Positions 7,614 to 16,552 of a stretch of DNA of 64,000 bases are shown piece after piece. A model generated the notes under the pieces. That model saw only the letters and a program-made list of their open reading frames with translations, did no database searches and was not told the DNA's origin. A program made the position numbers and the translations under genes. The DNA is from CAVYEM01 sp963767635. GTDB taxonomy: Bacteria > Vulcanimicrobiota > Vulcanimicrobiia > Vulcanimicrobiales > Vulcanimicrobiaceae. Within the stretch, counting starts at the first letter, position 1; each line of letters begins with the position of its first letter. The DNA is taken from contig CAVYEM010000001.1 of NCBI GenBank assembly GCA_963767635.1, positions 124,001 through 188,000 of the forward strand. Reading direction: 5' to 3'.

Positions 7614-10600
7614 TCACATCGCTTCGAGCAAACTCCGAAGCAGCGGCATCCACACCTCTTCGGCGCGCAGGCCACCGCGCAGCGCCGGCAAATCGACCAG
7701 CACCTTTCCTTCCGCGAACCGAAAGCGGTTTTTTGTCAGCGACTGCAGCTTGGGTATGGCGCTGGGCTGCAGCTCGAAGCCGCTGCCGACGCCGAGCGTG
7801 AGCCGTTTCTCGTCGACGATGACGCGCGTGACGTGCTTGTGCAGGGCGATGGTGCGCAGTTTCGTGAGCTCGACCAGATTCTCGAGCGGCGTGGGAAGCG
7901 GCCCGAAGCGATCTCGAACGCCCGCGGCGATGTCTTCGACTTGCGTTTCGCTGCGCGATTTGGCGAGCTGCTGATAGACCGCGATCTTTTGAGAGACCTG
8001 CGGAATGTAGTCGCCCGGTATGTAGGCGTCGATCTTCACGTCGATTACGGCCTCGCGCTGCTCTTCCAGCGCAGCTTGCCGTCCTTGGCGCTGCGCGATC
8101 GCTTCGGCCAGGAGCTGACAGTACGTATCGAAACCGACCGACGCGATGAACCCCGATTGCGCCGAGCCTAGCAAATTCCCCGCACCGCGAATCTCCAAAT
8201 CCCGCATCGCGATCTGCAAACCGCTGCCCAAATGCGTGAACTCGCGAATCGCCTCGAGACGCGCTTTGGCTTCTTCGGTGAGCGCTTTGTGTCCCTGGTA
8301 GAGCAGATACGCATAGGCTTGATGGTTGGAGCGGCCCACGCGCCCGCGCAGCTGATAGAGCCTGCGCCAAGCCGAAGTTGTCGGCATCGTTGACGACGAT
8401 CGTGTTCACGTTCGGAATGTCGATGCCGTTTTCGATGATCGTCGTCGCCACGAGCACGTCGATCTCGCCTTCGATGAACGACTGCATGATCGGTTCGAGT
8501 TCGTGCTCGTTCATCTGCCCGTGCCCGATCGCGATGCGTGCGCGGGGCACCAGCTGCTGCAAGGCATTCTTCACGGCATAGATCGATTCGATCCGGTTGT
8601 GCAGGTAGTACACCTGGCCGCCGCGATCCAGTTCCGCCGCGATGGCGCGCTGTACCACCGCGTCGCCGGCCGGAACGACCACGGTCTTGATAGACATGCG
8701 GTTCTTGGGCGCGGTTTGGATCAGCGAGAGATCGCGCACTCCGATGAGCGACATGTGCAAGGTGCGCGGAATCGGCGTTGCCGAGAGCGTAAGGACGTCG
8801 ACGCTGGCGCGCAGCTGCTTGAGCCGCTCTTTGTGCATGACGCCGAAGCGCTGCTCCTCGTCGACGATGATGAGGCCCAGATCCGCGAACGCGATGTCTT
8901 TTTGCAGCAGGCGATGGGTGCCGATGACGATGTCGACTTTGCCCTCGGCCAATGCGCGCACGGTCTCGCGCTGATCTTTCTTGCTCTTGAAGCGCGAAAG
9001 CTCTTCGATGAGCAGCGGGAAACCGGCAAAGCGAGCGCGCAGCGTGCGGTAATGCTGGTCCGCCAGCAGCGTCGTGGGGACCAGGATGGCGACTTGCTTT
9101 TTGTCCGCCACCGCCTTGAAGGCCGCGCGGATCGCGACTTCCGTTTTGCCGTAGCCGACGTCGCCGCATACAACGCGATCCATGGGGCGCGCGCGCTCCA
9201 TGTCGGCCTTCGCTTCCTGGATCGCTTTGCGTTGGTCGGGCGTTTCTTCGTAGGGGAACGCTTCTTCCAACTCTGCCTGCCACGGCGTATCGGGCGCGAA
9301 CGCATGGCCTTTGGCGAGCTCGCGCTCCGCGTACAGATCGACCAAACCTTCCGCGATTTTTGCCAGCGATTCCGAAACGCGCGCTTTCGTGCGCACCCAA
9401 TCCGAGCCGCCCATTTTGGAAAGGCGCGGCGTCGCGCCTTCCGCTGCACCGTATTTGGTAACTTGATGCATCTGCGTGACGGGGACCAGCATGCGATCGG
9501 TGCCTGCATATTTGAGGTCCAGATAGTCCTGCGTCGCGCCAAGTATCGTTTCGGTGCGCAAACCCAGATATTGGCCGATCCCATGCACGGCGTGCACGAC
9601 GTAATCCGCGACTTTGAGGTCCGCGAGCGTAACGGGAACGCCTTCTTTGACGGCGCGCAGCTTTACGCGTTTGGGCGGTTGCCCGTAGATTTCGCGATCG
9701 CCCAGCACGCGCAGTCGCAGCTGCGCAGCGGTGAAGCCCGCTTCGATGCTGCCGTGGTCAATCAGCACGCGTCCGCTTCCCGATCCCAGCCCGGCCGCAT
9801 GCACGATGTCGGCGGTGCGCGCGGCGCCCGACGTCACCAGCACCACGGTATCGCCGGCGGCGACCCATTCGCGCAACGCCTGCGTGAATAGCTCGATTTG
9901 CCGGTTGAAGTGGTGCGCGGGCTGCATTTGCAGCACGGCGTTCTCGAGAATGGGCGGCATCCACTCGACGGACTGCGCGCTTTCGATGCCGGCGGGGAAA
10001 ACGAGCGCCGCATGCCGCGAGAGCGCCGGCGCAAGATCGCGCAGACGGGGATACGGCGCGGCAACTTGCGCGAGCAGGCTTTCCTCGACTTCGGCTGCGT
10101 CGACTGCCAGCTCGCTCGCGGCCGCGCCCGCCAGCACTTGCTCCTCGCGCGAACGCTCCTCGTCCAAGCTTCCTCGACGGTTGCGAGCATGCCGGGTTCG
10201 TCGATGACGATTCGCGCGTGCGCACTCAGATAGTCGAGCACGGTTTCGCGCTGTTCGAACGCAAACGGAAGCCACGCTTCAGGGACGTCCGCGCCTGAAG
10301 CCAGATACGCGCGCAACGACGCCAAAACGTTCTGCGGCCCCTCGAATCGCCGTAAGACGTCCTCGCGCAGGGCAGCGTCGCGGGGAATCTCGGTCCACGG
10401 CGCGATCTCGAGCGCGTCCAGGGAACCCTCGCTGCGCTGCGACTCGACCTCGAATGGTCGAATGCTTTCCACTGCGTCACCGAAAAATTCCAGCCGCGCG
10501 GGCTTGTCGGCGGACGCCGGAAACACGTCCAGGATGCCGCCGCGCACCGCGTACTCGCCCGCAGCGCTCACGACGTCGCAGCGCCGGTAGCCCAAGCGGT

Positions 10601-11171
10601 GCAGGCGGGCAATCGTCGCATCCCACCCGGCATCGCGATCGCGCGCAAGCGTGAACCGCGCGCGCGCAAACTCCTCGCGCGGAACGACGTACTGGCGCAG
10701 CGCCACGAGCGGCGCAAGAAAAATTCCGGGGCCGCCGTCCACGAGTTCGGAAAGCAGCGTCATGCGCGCGCTGCGCTCCGACGGCGAATCGATGGCCCCG
10801 GCCAGGTCCTCGCGTGCGCGCAGCAAGCGAACCGCGCTGGGTTCGCTCTCTTCGAGATAATAGAGCAAATCGGCGAACAATCGCTCTGCCGCGTCCGGGG
10901 TCGCGACGATGACGAACAGTTGCCCCCCAAGGGCGCGATATGCAGCCGCCAGCAGCGCCGGACGCGCTGCGGGGATCGTTTCGTGCAGGGCGTGCGCGCC
11001 GACGCCTCGCCGCAGCGCTTCCACGAGGCGCGCCATGGCGCGAGTCTCGGACAGCCGCTGGACGAGAGTCCCCGCGAACATCGGCCTTCGGGGGCTCGCG
11101 GCCGCCGAGCCCACACGCTGGTCGGCAAGAGGGGACTCCGGCGGGACCGGCATACGGAGAGTCACAGCCAT
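7614..11171 (-). CDS. mfd: Mfd transcription-repair coupling factor, two frameshifts
   Basis: The reconstructed protein is about 1185 residues, the normal Mfd size. N-terminal UvrB-like region (RGGILDVFPASADKPARLEFFGD), then the RNA polymerase-interacting domain (ADYVVHAVHGIGQYLGL), then the RecG-like helicase motor with Walker A CGDVGYGKTEVA, DEEQRFGV, SATPIPRTL and TIIENGIDIPNVNT, and finally the TRCF domain near the stop at 7614. It displaces stalled RNA polymerase and recruits UvrA. The frame is broken twice: near 10168 one T appears missing in a TT run, and near 8362 one extra G interrupts LAQ-LYQLRGRVGRSN. Both repairs restore canonical motifs, so I treat it as one gene. Confidence 0.9.
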
Positions 11172-11223
11172 ACGATGATAACCGTCGAGCGCAACCCCTT
11201 GCGCCGCTCCGGAGTTTTTAGCA

Positions 11224-11250
11224 TTAGCAGTCTAACGACTTGAGTGCTAA
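11224..11250 (+). promoter_or_regulatory. CIRCE operator (HrcA binding site)
   Basis: TTAGCAGTC, nine bases, GAGTGCTAA. This differs from the canonical CIRCE (TTAGCACTC-N9-GAGTGCTAA) at one base only. The symmetry continues outward for several more bases (TAGCAT on the left, ATGCTA on the right), making an unusually long palindrome. It sits 32 bases upstream of the hsp20 start and 53 bases upstream of mfd on the other strand. HrcA repression with release on heat shock is expected for hsp20. Confidence 0.88.
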
Positions 11251-11281
11251 TGCTAGTAAAAATCCGGAGGTTACGAACCGC

Positions 11282-11671
11282 ATGAACAACCTGACGCAAC
11301 AAAACTCGACTCGGAACGGCGGCAGCTTGCTCCGTCCGTTTGCCGACCTGTGGGGCGCCGATCCGCTGCGGACGCTGTTTTCCCCGATGGGCGCCTACGG
11401 CGGCATCGACATTTCGCGCACAGACAGCGGCTACTCGATAGAGATGCCCGTGGCCGGCTTCACGCCGCAGGACATCGAGGTCACCCTTGAAGACGGCGTG
11501 CTGAGCGTCGCAGGCAAGAACGAGAAGCGGTCCTTCTCGCGCTCGATCGCGGTTCCCGAAGAAGTCGACGCCGAGCACATCGAGGCGAATGTCGAGCACG
11601 GCATGCTTACTTTGACGCTGGCGCTTCTTCCCAAGGCGCAGCCGAAGAAAATCGAAGTCAAGAGCAAGTAA
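11282..11671 (+). CDS. Hsp20/alpha-crystallin family small heat-shock protein
   Basis: A 129-residue ATP-independent holdase. The alpha-crystallin domain spans about residues 40-125: YSIEMPVAGFTPQDIEVTLEDGVLSVAG, then the conserved end motif AEHIEANVEHGMLTLTLAL, followed by KKIEVKSK. The C-terminal IxI motif is not obvious. The start at ATG 11282 is preferred because it follows a GGAGG at 11266-11270 and lies downstream of the CIRCE operator; a longer frame would begin inside the operator. A strong terminator follows at once, so it is a monocistronic heat-shock gene. Confidence 0.92.
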   Translation: MNNLTQQNSTRNGGSLLRPFADLWGADPLRTLFSPMGAYGGIDISRTDSGYSIEMPVAGFTPQDIEVTLEDGVLSVAGKNEKRSFSRSIAVPEEVDAEHIEANVEHGMLTLTLALLPKAQPKKIEVKSK

Positions 11672-11702
11672 CGGCGCGCGGGAGCGCAGCCGCCCGATCG
11701 AC

Positions 11703-11735
11703 AAAAAGTCCCGCCATCGCGGGACTTTTTGTTTT
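11703..11735 (+). terminator. Rho-independent terminator after hsp20
   Basis: A perfect 12-base inverted repeat (AAAAAGTCCCGC, loop CATC, GCGGGACTTTTT) ending in a T-rich run lies 32 bases after the hsp20 stop. It is nearly symmetrical and could also stop transcription from the opposite side. Confidence 0.93.
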
Positions 11736-12216
11736 GACGGCGCCGCTGGCGCAGTTTGCGCTTTTTGCGGCGTTCAACGCAGCATCGTGCGCGGGAGTCC
11801 ATCCGGCGTTTGCGCTCGCGCCGGTCGTTTCGGCGCGCATCTCGCGGCGAAGCGGAAACGAATACCACGCCTTTGCAACGCTGCGTTTTCGCGTCGTGCC
11901 GCGAACCACCGCAACGCTCCCCGCGAACGATCGATCGTTGCTGGAACACGCGCGCGGCCACCGGAGCATCGCCGAACGTGTCGCGCGCGCTTCGGCGGGA
12001 CGCGTCGAGGCGATTGGAGCAACGCAACCGCAAACCGCTGCGCGGCTCAAGCAGGGCATCGCGCGTCTTGCGCACGATGCGCAGACGGAGCTGGATCGCG
12101 AAGAGCGCGTGTACGACTCCGTCACAGAGGACGGAGCGGCCCAAAGTCAGGGACCGGTCTACGGGTTTCCCGGCGGAAAAGACGCGCAATCCGCGTGTAC
12201 GACGCCGCGATCGTGA
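11734..12216 (+). CDS. Putative secreted DUF922-like (zincin-related) protein
   Basis: A 160-residue frame with an N-terminal hydrophobic segment ending around AFALAP, followed by an acidic/basic soluble part. It contains LLEHARGHRSIAERVARAS and later LDREERVYDSVTEDG and QGPVYGFPGG. This arrangement recalls DUF922 putative secreted zinc proteases, where the first motif is HExxH-like; here the helix reads HARGH, so the catalytic Glu is not in the normal place. The TTG start lies inside the hsp20 terminator and has no clear ribosome site, and the end overlaps the convergent gene by 95 bases. The call is tentative. Confidence 0.4.
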   Translation: MTAPLAQFALFAAFNAASCAGVHPAFALAPVVSARISRRSGNEYHAFATLRFRVVPRTTATLPANDRSLLEHARGHRSIAERVARASAGRVEAIGATQPQTAARLKQGIARLAHDAQTELDREERVYDSVTEDGAAQSQGPVYGFPGGKDAQSACTTPRS

Positions 12217-13519
12217 GCGCGATCGGTGCTCCGAACATCAGCGCCACGATCGCTGCGCTCGCGCCCGGCGGCATATAGGAAACGGCATCGCCGTAATAGC
12301 GGAAGATGCTGAGCAGGCAGGCCGATATCAGCGCCCATTTCATGCGGGCGTCGGTTGGGGCAAATGCGAGCGGAAGCATCCAAACCGTGTACCATGGGTA
12401 CGGATTGGGCAGCGCGATCCACGCGGCGAATGCAATGTATGCCGCGCCGCCGGCGCGCCGCGTGAACAAGTCGCGCGTCCCCACGGCGATGAGAAAAAGG
12501 ACGAACAGCGCGACGATCGCCGTCGAGATCGGCGACGCCGATGCGGACACGGACTGCAACGAAAATTGCGGCAAATAGCGGCCGCCCGGCGCCAAATGCG
12601 CGCGCACGCCGTGCAGCAGCGGCGTCGCGATGCCGACGACGAGCGCAACTCCGGCAAGCGCGCCGATCGCAGCGTGTAGGCGCTGCTGTCGCTCGCTCCA
12701 CGTATGCACGACGAATCCCGCGGCGACGGCAATAGCCGGCGCTTTGAGCAGTGCGCACAGACTCATCGCGAGCGCGCCGGAAAAGGCGCGCCGCGCGCGG
12801 CCAGAACGAACGCGCCCAGCAAACATGCAACGACGAGCGCATCGTTGTGCCCTTCGGCGCTGACCCATATTGCAACCGGGTTGAGCGCGATGCCGGCGGC
12901 AGCCGTTAGGCGCTGCTCGCGCGAAAGCGGATAAAAGGCGGCATACGCCAGCGGCGCGCATGCCACGAGCGATGCGCACGCGACGGCGCGAAACCCCCAA
13001 AGTGGAGCGCCGGTGCCGAGCGGAAGAAATGTCGCAACGATCGCTTTAGCAAGCCAAACGAAGGCCGGACCGTACACGCATATCGGCGGCGGATTGCCCC
13101 ACTGCCAGAGCACCGCGTCCATGAGCGGACCGCGCGCCGCAATCGCCGAGTGCGCGTACGGATCGATGCCGACGAGCGCCATGTCGCCGTATCCGGCGTA
13201 TGCGTAAACATCACTGGAGAATATAACGGGAAAGGCAAGCGCGCATGCGCATGCGAGCGCGCTCGCGAGCATGGTCGCGGGAAGACGGTTGGGAATCGAC
13301 GCTCGCAACACGGCGACATAACCCACGGTCGCAACGGCAACGGCTGCGGCGAGCAGCAGCCACAGCAGCGCGCCGAAATGCTGCCAATAGGTCACCACGG
13401 GCAGCGGCTGCCGCAGATCGATGTCGACGGCGCGGGGCGCATGCTGCAGCGCGACTGTGCAGGCTGCTGCGCCGAATGCGAAAGCTGAGCGGAACGATCG
13501 CCGCGGGTATTAGGCGCAT
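12122..13519 (-). CDS. Polytopic GT-C-type mannosyltransferase-like protein, two frameshifts
   Basis: The reconstructed protein has about 465 residues and ten or more membrane helices. It resembles DUF2029/MptA-B-type polyprenyl-phosphate-sugar glycosyltransferases: an early SSDVYAYAGYGDMALVGIDPY loop with catalytic-type Asp, PPPICVYGPAF, and PNPYPWYTVWMLPL towards the end. The real start seems to be ATG 13519, which overlaps the previous stop by ten bases. Its N-terminus MRLIPAAIVPLS joins FAFGAAACTVAL if one T near 13481 is removed. A second break near 12780 (a TTTT run) joins LAARGAPF to GALAMSLCALLKAPA. It follows the O-antigen-ligase-like gene, suggesting joint work on a surface glycan. 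Confidence 0.7.
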
Positions 13520-14784
13520 GCGGGGCGGCTGACGCGAGTGAATGCTCCGAGCTCTGCGGCGCCCAACGCCAGGGCGATCCACCATTCTCCGCCGACTTTG
13601 GGATAAAACGTCAAGAAATCGACGACTTGATGCAGTGCGAGCGCGATGCCGGCTGCGAGCGCGGCGAGCACGAACGGCGATTGCCGCGCTTCGCGCACGA
13701 ACGTTGCGATCGAAACGTAGACCAGCCAAAGCGTTGCCGCGAACAACGGCAGTCCGCCTTCGACTAACGACTGAAGATACAAACTATTCGCGTGCGTGCG
13801 CACGCCGCGCAATCCGGTCAGCGGAATCTCGCGTTCGAAATTGCCGGCGCCCACGCCGAATACGGGATGCGCGCGCCAGAGCGTCCAGGCAGCTCGCCAC
13901 AATTCCGGACGCGTCCCCACTCCGCCGGCGTAGTCCGACTGCCGGAAGTCCCAGAATCGTTCCAGGCCGATGGTATTTGCGACGATGCCCCAAGAAACCG
14001 CGACGCCTAAACCGGTTGCCGCGCCGGCACCCATCGCCGTGAGCGCAACGCGTAAGTTTTGCCGGGCGATGAATGCAACGGTTGCGATGGCGGCGATTGC
14101 GCCGATTGCGCCGCCGCGTGAAAAGGTGAGCACTTCGGTGGTCAGCATCGCGAACAGCGCCACGTTCGCGAGCGCGGACGGCGCCGCAACGGCGAGCGCG
14201 AACGTGAGCGGAAGCGCGACGTCAAAATATCCAGCCAGCTGGTTCGGACCTTCCAGCGGTCCTGCGATGCGCGGAATCGGATGCCCGTTGAGCAGCATCG
14301 CGGACGGCGCGCCGATAATCTCTTGCGCCAAAGCAAGAACGGCGACGGCGATTGCGGTCGCAAAGATTGCCGTCCGTACCGGCGCCTCGTCGCGGTCTAG
14401 ACGGAACGCAGCGACGACCACGCAAAAAAGAACCAGATACTCCAGCATTTTCAGCGTTTCGCGCAGCACCGCGCCGTGATAGGCGGCGTGCGCAAGCGAT
14501 CCGAGCGTTGCAGCCAAGACCAGCACGCCGGCGACCAGTATCCCTCGCGCGGCGCGTTCGCGCAGCGGTAAGAACGCGTTGCGATATGCCGCCACGCCGA
14601 GCAGCGCGCCGAGCAACGCAACTTTCGGAAGCGTGATCGTCGTGGCGCTTACGCCTTGATAGAACGCGAAGGGCTGGACGATGATCAGCGTGCAGACGGC
14701 GTAGATCGGCCTGCGCATCGTCATCAGAGCCACGGCGATCAAAAAGGCGACGTAGACGATCGCGGCGAGCGGGTCGAGGATCAC
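13510..14784 (-). CDS. O-antigen ligase/polymerase family membrane protein (Wzy_C domain)
   Basis: A 424-residue polytopic protein of the WaaL/Wzy/PgaA family. About eleven hydrophobic helices flank a periplasmic loop. Characteristic pieces: EGPNQLAGYFDVALPL, LTFSRGGAIGAIAAIA, and the loop with HPVFGVGAGNFEREI followed by RTHANSLYLQSLVEGGLPLF, which carries the conserved His and Glu. It should join or polymerise lipid-linked glycans on the outside of the cytoplasmic membrane. It is translationally coupled to the downstream GT-C-like gene and divergent from the nucleoside phosphorylase gene across 41 bases. Confidence 0.83.
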   Translation of the reverse strand: MILDPLAAIVYVAFLIAVALMTMRRPIYAVCTLIIVQPFAFYQGVSATTITLPKVALLGALLGVAAYRNAFLPLRERAARGILVAGVLVLAATLGSLAHAAYHGAVLRETLKMLEYLVLFCVVVAAFRLDRDEAPVRTAIFATAIAVAVLALAQEIIGAPSAMLLNGHPIPRIAGPLEGPNQLAGYFDVALPLTFALAVAAPSALANVALFAMLTTEVLTFSRGGAIGAIAAIATVAFIARQNLRVALTAMGAGAATGLGVAVSWGIVANTIGLERFWDFRQSDYAGGVGTRPELWRAAWTLWRAHPVFGVGAGNFEREIPLTGLRGVRTHANSLYLQSLVEGGLPLFAATLWLVYVSIATFVREARQSPFVLAALAAGIALALHQVVDFLTFYPKVGGEWWIALALGAAELGAFTRVSRPACA

Positions 14785-14825
14785 GCGGCGGGCTTCGATG
14801 GCAAGGACGCGAAACCCACGCCGCG

Positions 14826-16079
14826 ATGGACGAGCACGCGATGCAAGGTTGCATCAGGCGCAAGCGCGACGGCGGTGAACTGGAGGCCGAGGAATGGAAC
14901 GGCATCGTGGGCGCGCTGATGGACGGGAGGATCGACGAAGCGCAGATGGCCGCGCTCTGCATGGCATGCGTGTGGCGCGGCATGTCGATCGAGGAATCCT
15001 TCGCGCTCACGCGCGCGATGGTTCGCAGCGGGGAAACGATCGCGTTCGACCCGTCCGGAGCGACGATCGTCGACAAGCACAGCAGCGGCGGCGTGAGCGA
15101 TATCGTCTCGCTTTCAGCCGTCCCGCTCGCAGCCGCCTGCGGTGCGCACGTCGCCAAACTGTCGGGGCGCGCATTGGGTCATACCGGTGGGACGATCGAC
15201 AAGCTCGAAAGCATCCCCGGCTTTGACGTGGAGCTGACGCCGCGCGCGTTCGTGGAACAAGTGCGTCGCGTCGGCTGCGCGATCGCCGCGCAAAGCCGAA
15301 CGCTCGTCCCGGCCGACAAGCGGATCTACGCGCTGCGCGATCGCACCGGCACGGTGCCCTGCGTCGGTCTCATCGCCTCGTCCATCGTATCGAAAAAGAT
15401 CGCGGGCGGCGCGCACGCGTTCGTGTTCGACGTAAAAACCGGCGCGGCGTCGTTCGTTCCGCATCCCGCGCAAGCGCGGGAACTCGCGCGGTCGCTCGTC
15501 GCGATTGCACAGCGATTCGAGCGGCGCGCGATCGCGTACGTCACCGACATGAGCCAGCCGCTCGGGCGCTGCATCGGTAACGGCATCGAGGCGATCGAGG
15601 CGCGCGACTTTTTGCGTGGAGACGGCGATCCGCGCGCCAACGAAGTCGTACTGGAGATTTCCGCTGCGCTGGTTGCCGAATGCGGCATCGACGAGGCGCA
15701 CGCGCGCGTTGGGCGGGCGCTCGCGAGCGGCGCCGGCTACGAAAAGTTCCTGGAGATGATCGCCGCGCAGCACGGCGATCCGGCGGCGTTCGCCGCGATG
15801 CGTCCCGGCGATGCGATCGAACTGCACGCGCCGGCATCGGGATACGTGCGCGAGATCGACGTGGTGGCGTTGGGCCGCGCTGCGCGGGAATTGTGCGAGC
15901 ACGACCGCCTCGGCGGCCTGCGCGTGAACGCGCGCATCGGCGATTTCGTCGAACGAGGGCAGCCGCTGCTGCACGCGTACGGCGCCCGGCGTGAGCTCGC
16001 ACGCGATCTCTGCGCGACGTTCACGTTGAGCGAGGAGATCGTCGAAGCACCGCCGCTATTTTACGAGTTGTCACCCTGA
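14826..16079 (+). CDS. deoA: Thymidine/pyrimidine-nucleoside phosphorylase
   Basis: A 417-residue protein of the thymidine phosphorylase family, which splits thymidine, deoxyuridine or uridine with phosphate. The helical N-terminus holds MSIEESFALTRAMVRSGE and DKHSSGGVSD (phosphate site). The family signature KLSGRALGHTGGTIDKLE follows, then PADKRIYALRDRTGTVPC and SSIVSKKIAGGAHAFVFDVKTG, and the C-terminal domain. Whether it is DeoA or Pdp cannot be told from motifs. deoB lies 6 kb downstream and could complete pentose-phosphate salvage. ATG 14841 is an alternative start. Confidence 0.9.
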   Translation: MDEHAMQGCIRRKRDGGELEAEEWNGIVGALMDGRIDEAQMAALCMACVWRGMSIEESFALTRAMVRSGETIAFDPSGATIVDKHSSGGVSDIVSLSAVPLAAACGAHVAKLSGRALGHTGGTIDKLESIPGFDVELTPRAFVEQVRRVGCAIAAQSRTLVPADKRIYALRDRTGTVPCVGLIASSIVSKKIAGGAHAFVFDVKTGAASFVPHPAQARELARSLVAIAQRFERRAIAYVTDMSQPLGRCIGNGIEAIEARDFLRGDGDPRANEVVLEISAALVAECGIDEAHARVGRALASGAGYEKFLEMIAAQHGDPAAFAAMRPGDAIELHAPASGYVREIDVVALGRAARELCEHDRLGGLRVNARIGDFVERGQPLLHAYGARRELARDLCATFTLSEEIVEAPPLFYELSP

Positions 16080-16184
16080 AATAAATGGGTATTCGGAATA
16101 GGCGTTGATTGATAGGTATGCAGCTGAGTGGAAAGGGCGTGTCGACTCAGATCACCGGTTGGCCGCCTTGCTGCGTGACACGCT

Positions 16185-16466
16185 ATGATGGCTCGGAATA
16201 AGCGGTTGGTTTCTTCCGCTTCGAAGGACCCGGTGAAGAGCCTGAACGTTAGCCTGCCCGAACCGCTAGAGCAGTTCATCCAAGACAAAGTCGCAACTGG
16301 CGGCTACTCGTCGGCAAGTGACGTTGTGCGGGAGGGCTTGCCTCTGTTGCAACAGCACGACGATGAACGGCTACGGTCATTACGCGCGGCAATCCGCGAA
16401 ATGGATAGTCACGCTGTGTACTGCGTCTGGAGGCGCGTATTCGGTCGGCTTCAAATAACGCAGTGA
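16185..16466 (+). CDS. ParD-like (CopG/RHH) antitoxin without a partner
   Basis: A 93-residue protein. Residues 18-66 match ParD antitoxins: LNVSLPEPLEQFIQDKVATGGYSSASDVVREGLPLL followed by RLRSLRAAIREMD. The ribbon-helix-helix should bind its own operator. After residue 66 the sequence (SHAVYCVWRRVFGRLQ) no longer resembles the toxin-neutralising tail of ParD, and no ParE-like gene follows. It is probably a remnant or an orphan antitoxin in a foreign patch. Confidence 0.68.
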   Translation: MMARNKRLVSSASKDPVKSLNVSLPEPLEQFIQDKVATGGYSSASDVVREGLPLLQQHDDERLRSLRAAIREMDSHAVYCVWRRVFGRLQITQ

Positions 16467-16552
16467 AACGGCGACTGCGCCGGCTGTTCCTTTTTGGTGA
16501 ACGGTCGATGGGCATAATGGGCAGCTGTCCGGCAATTTGCGAGGAGGTTGCC

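Noticed and set aside
5592..8171. Plus-strand frame of 859 codons across mazG, the foldase gene and mfd
   Set aside because: It is antisense to three well-identified genes and has a His/Arg-rich composition typical of shadow frames in GC-rich DNA.
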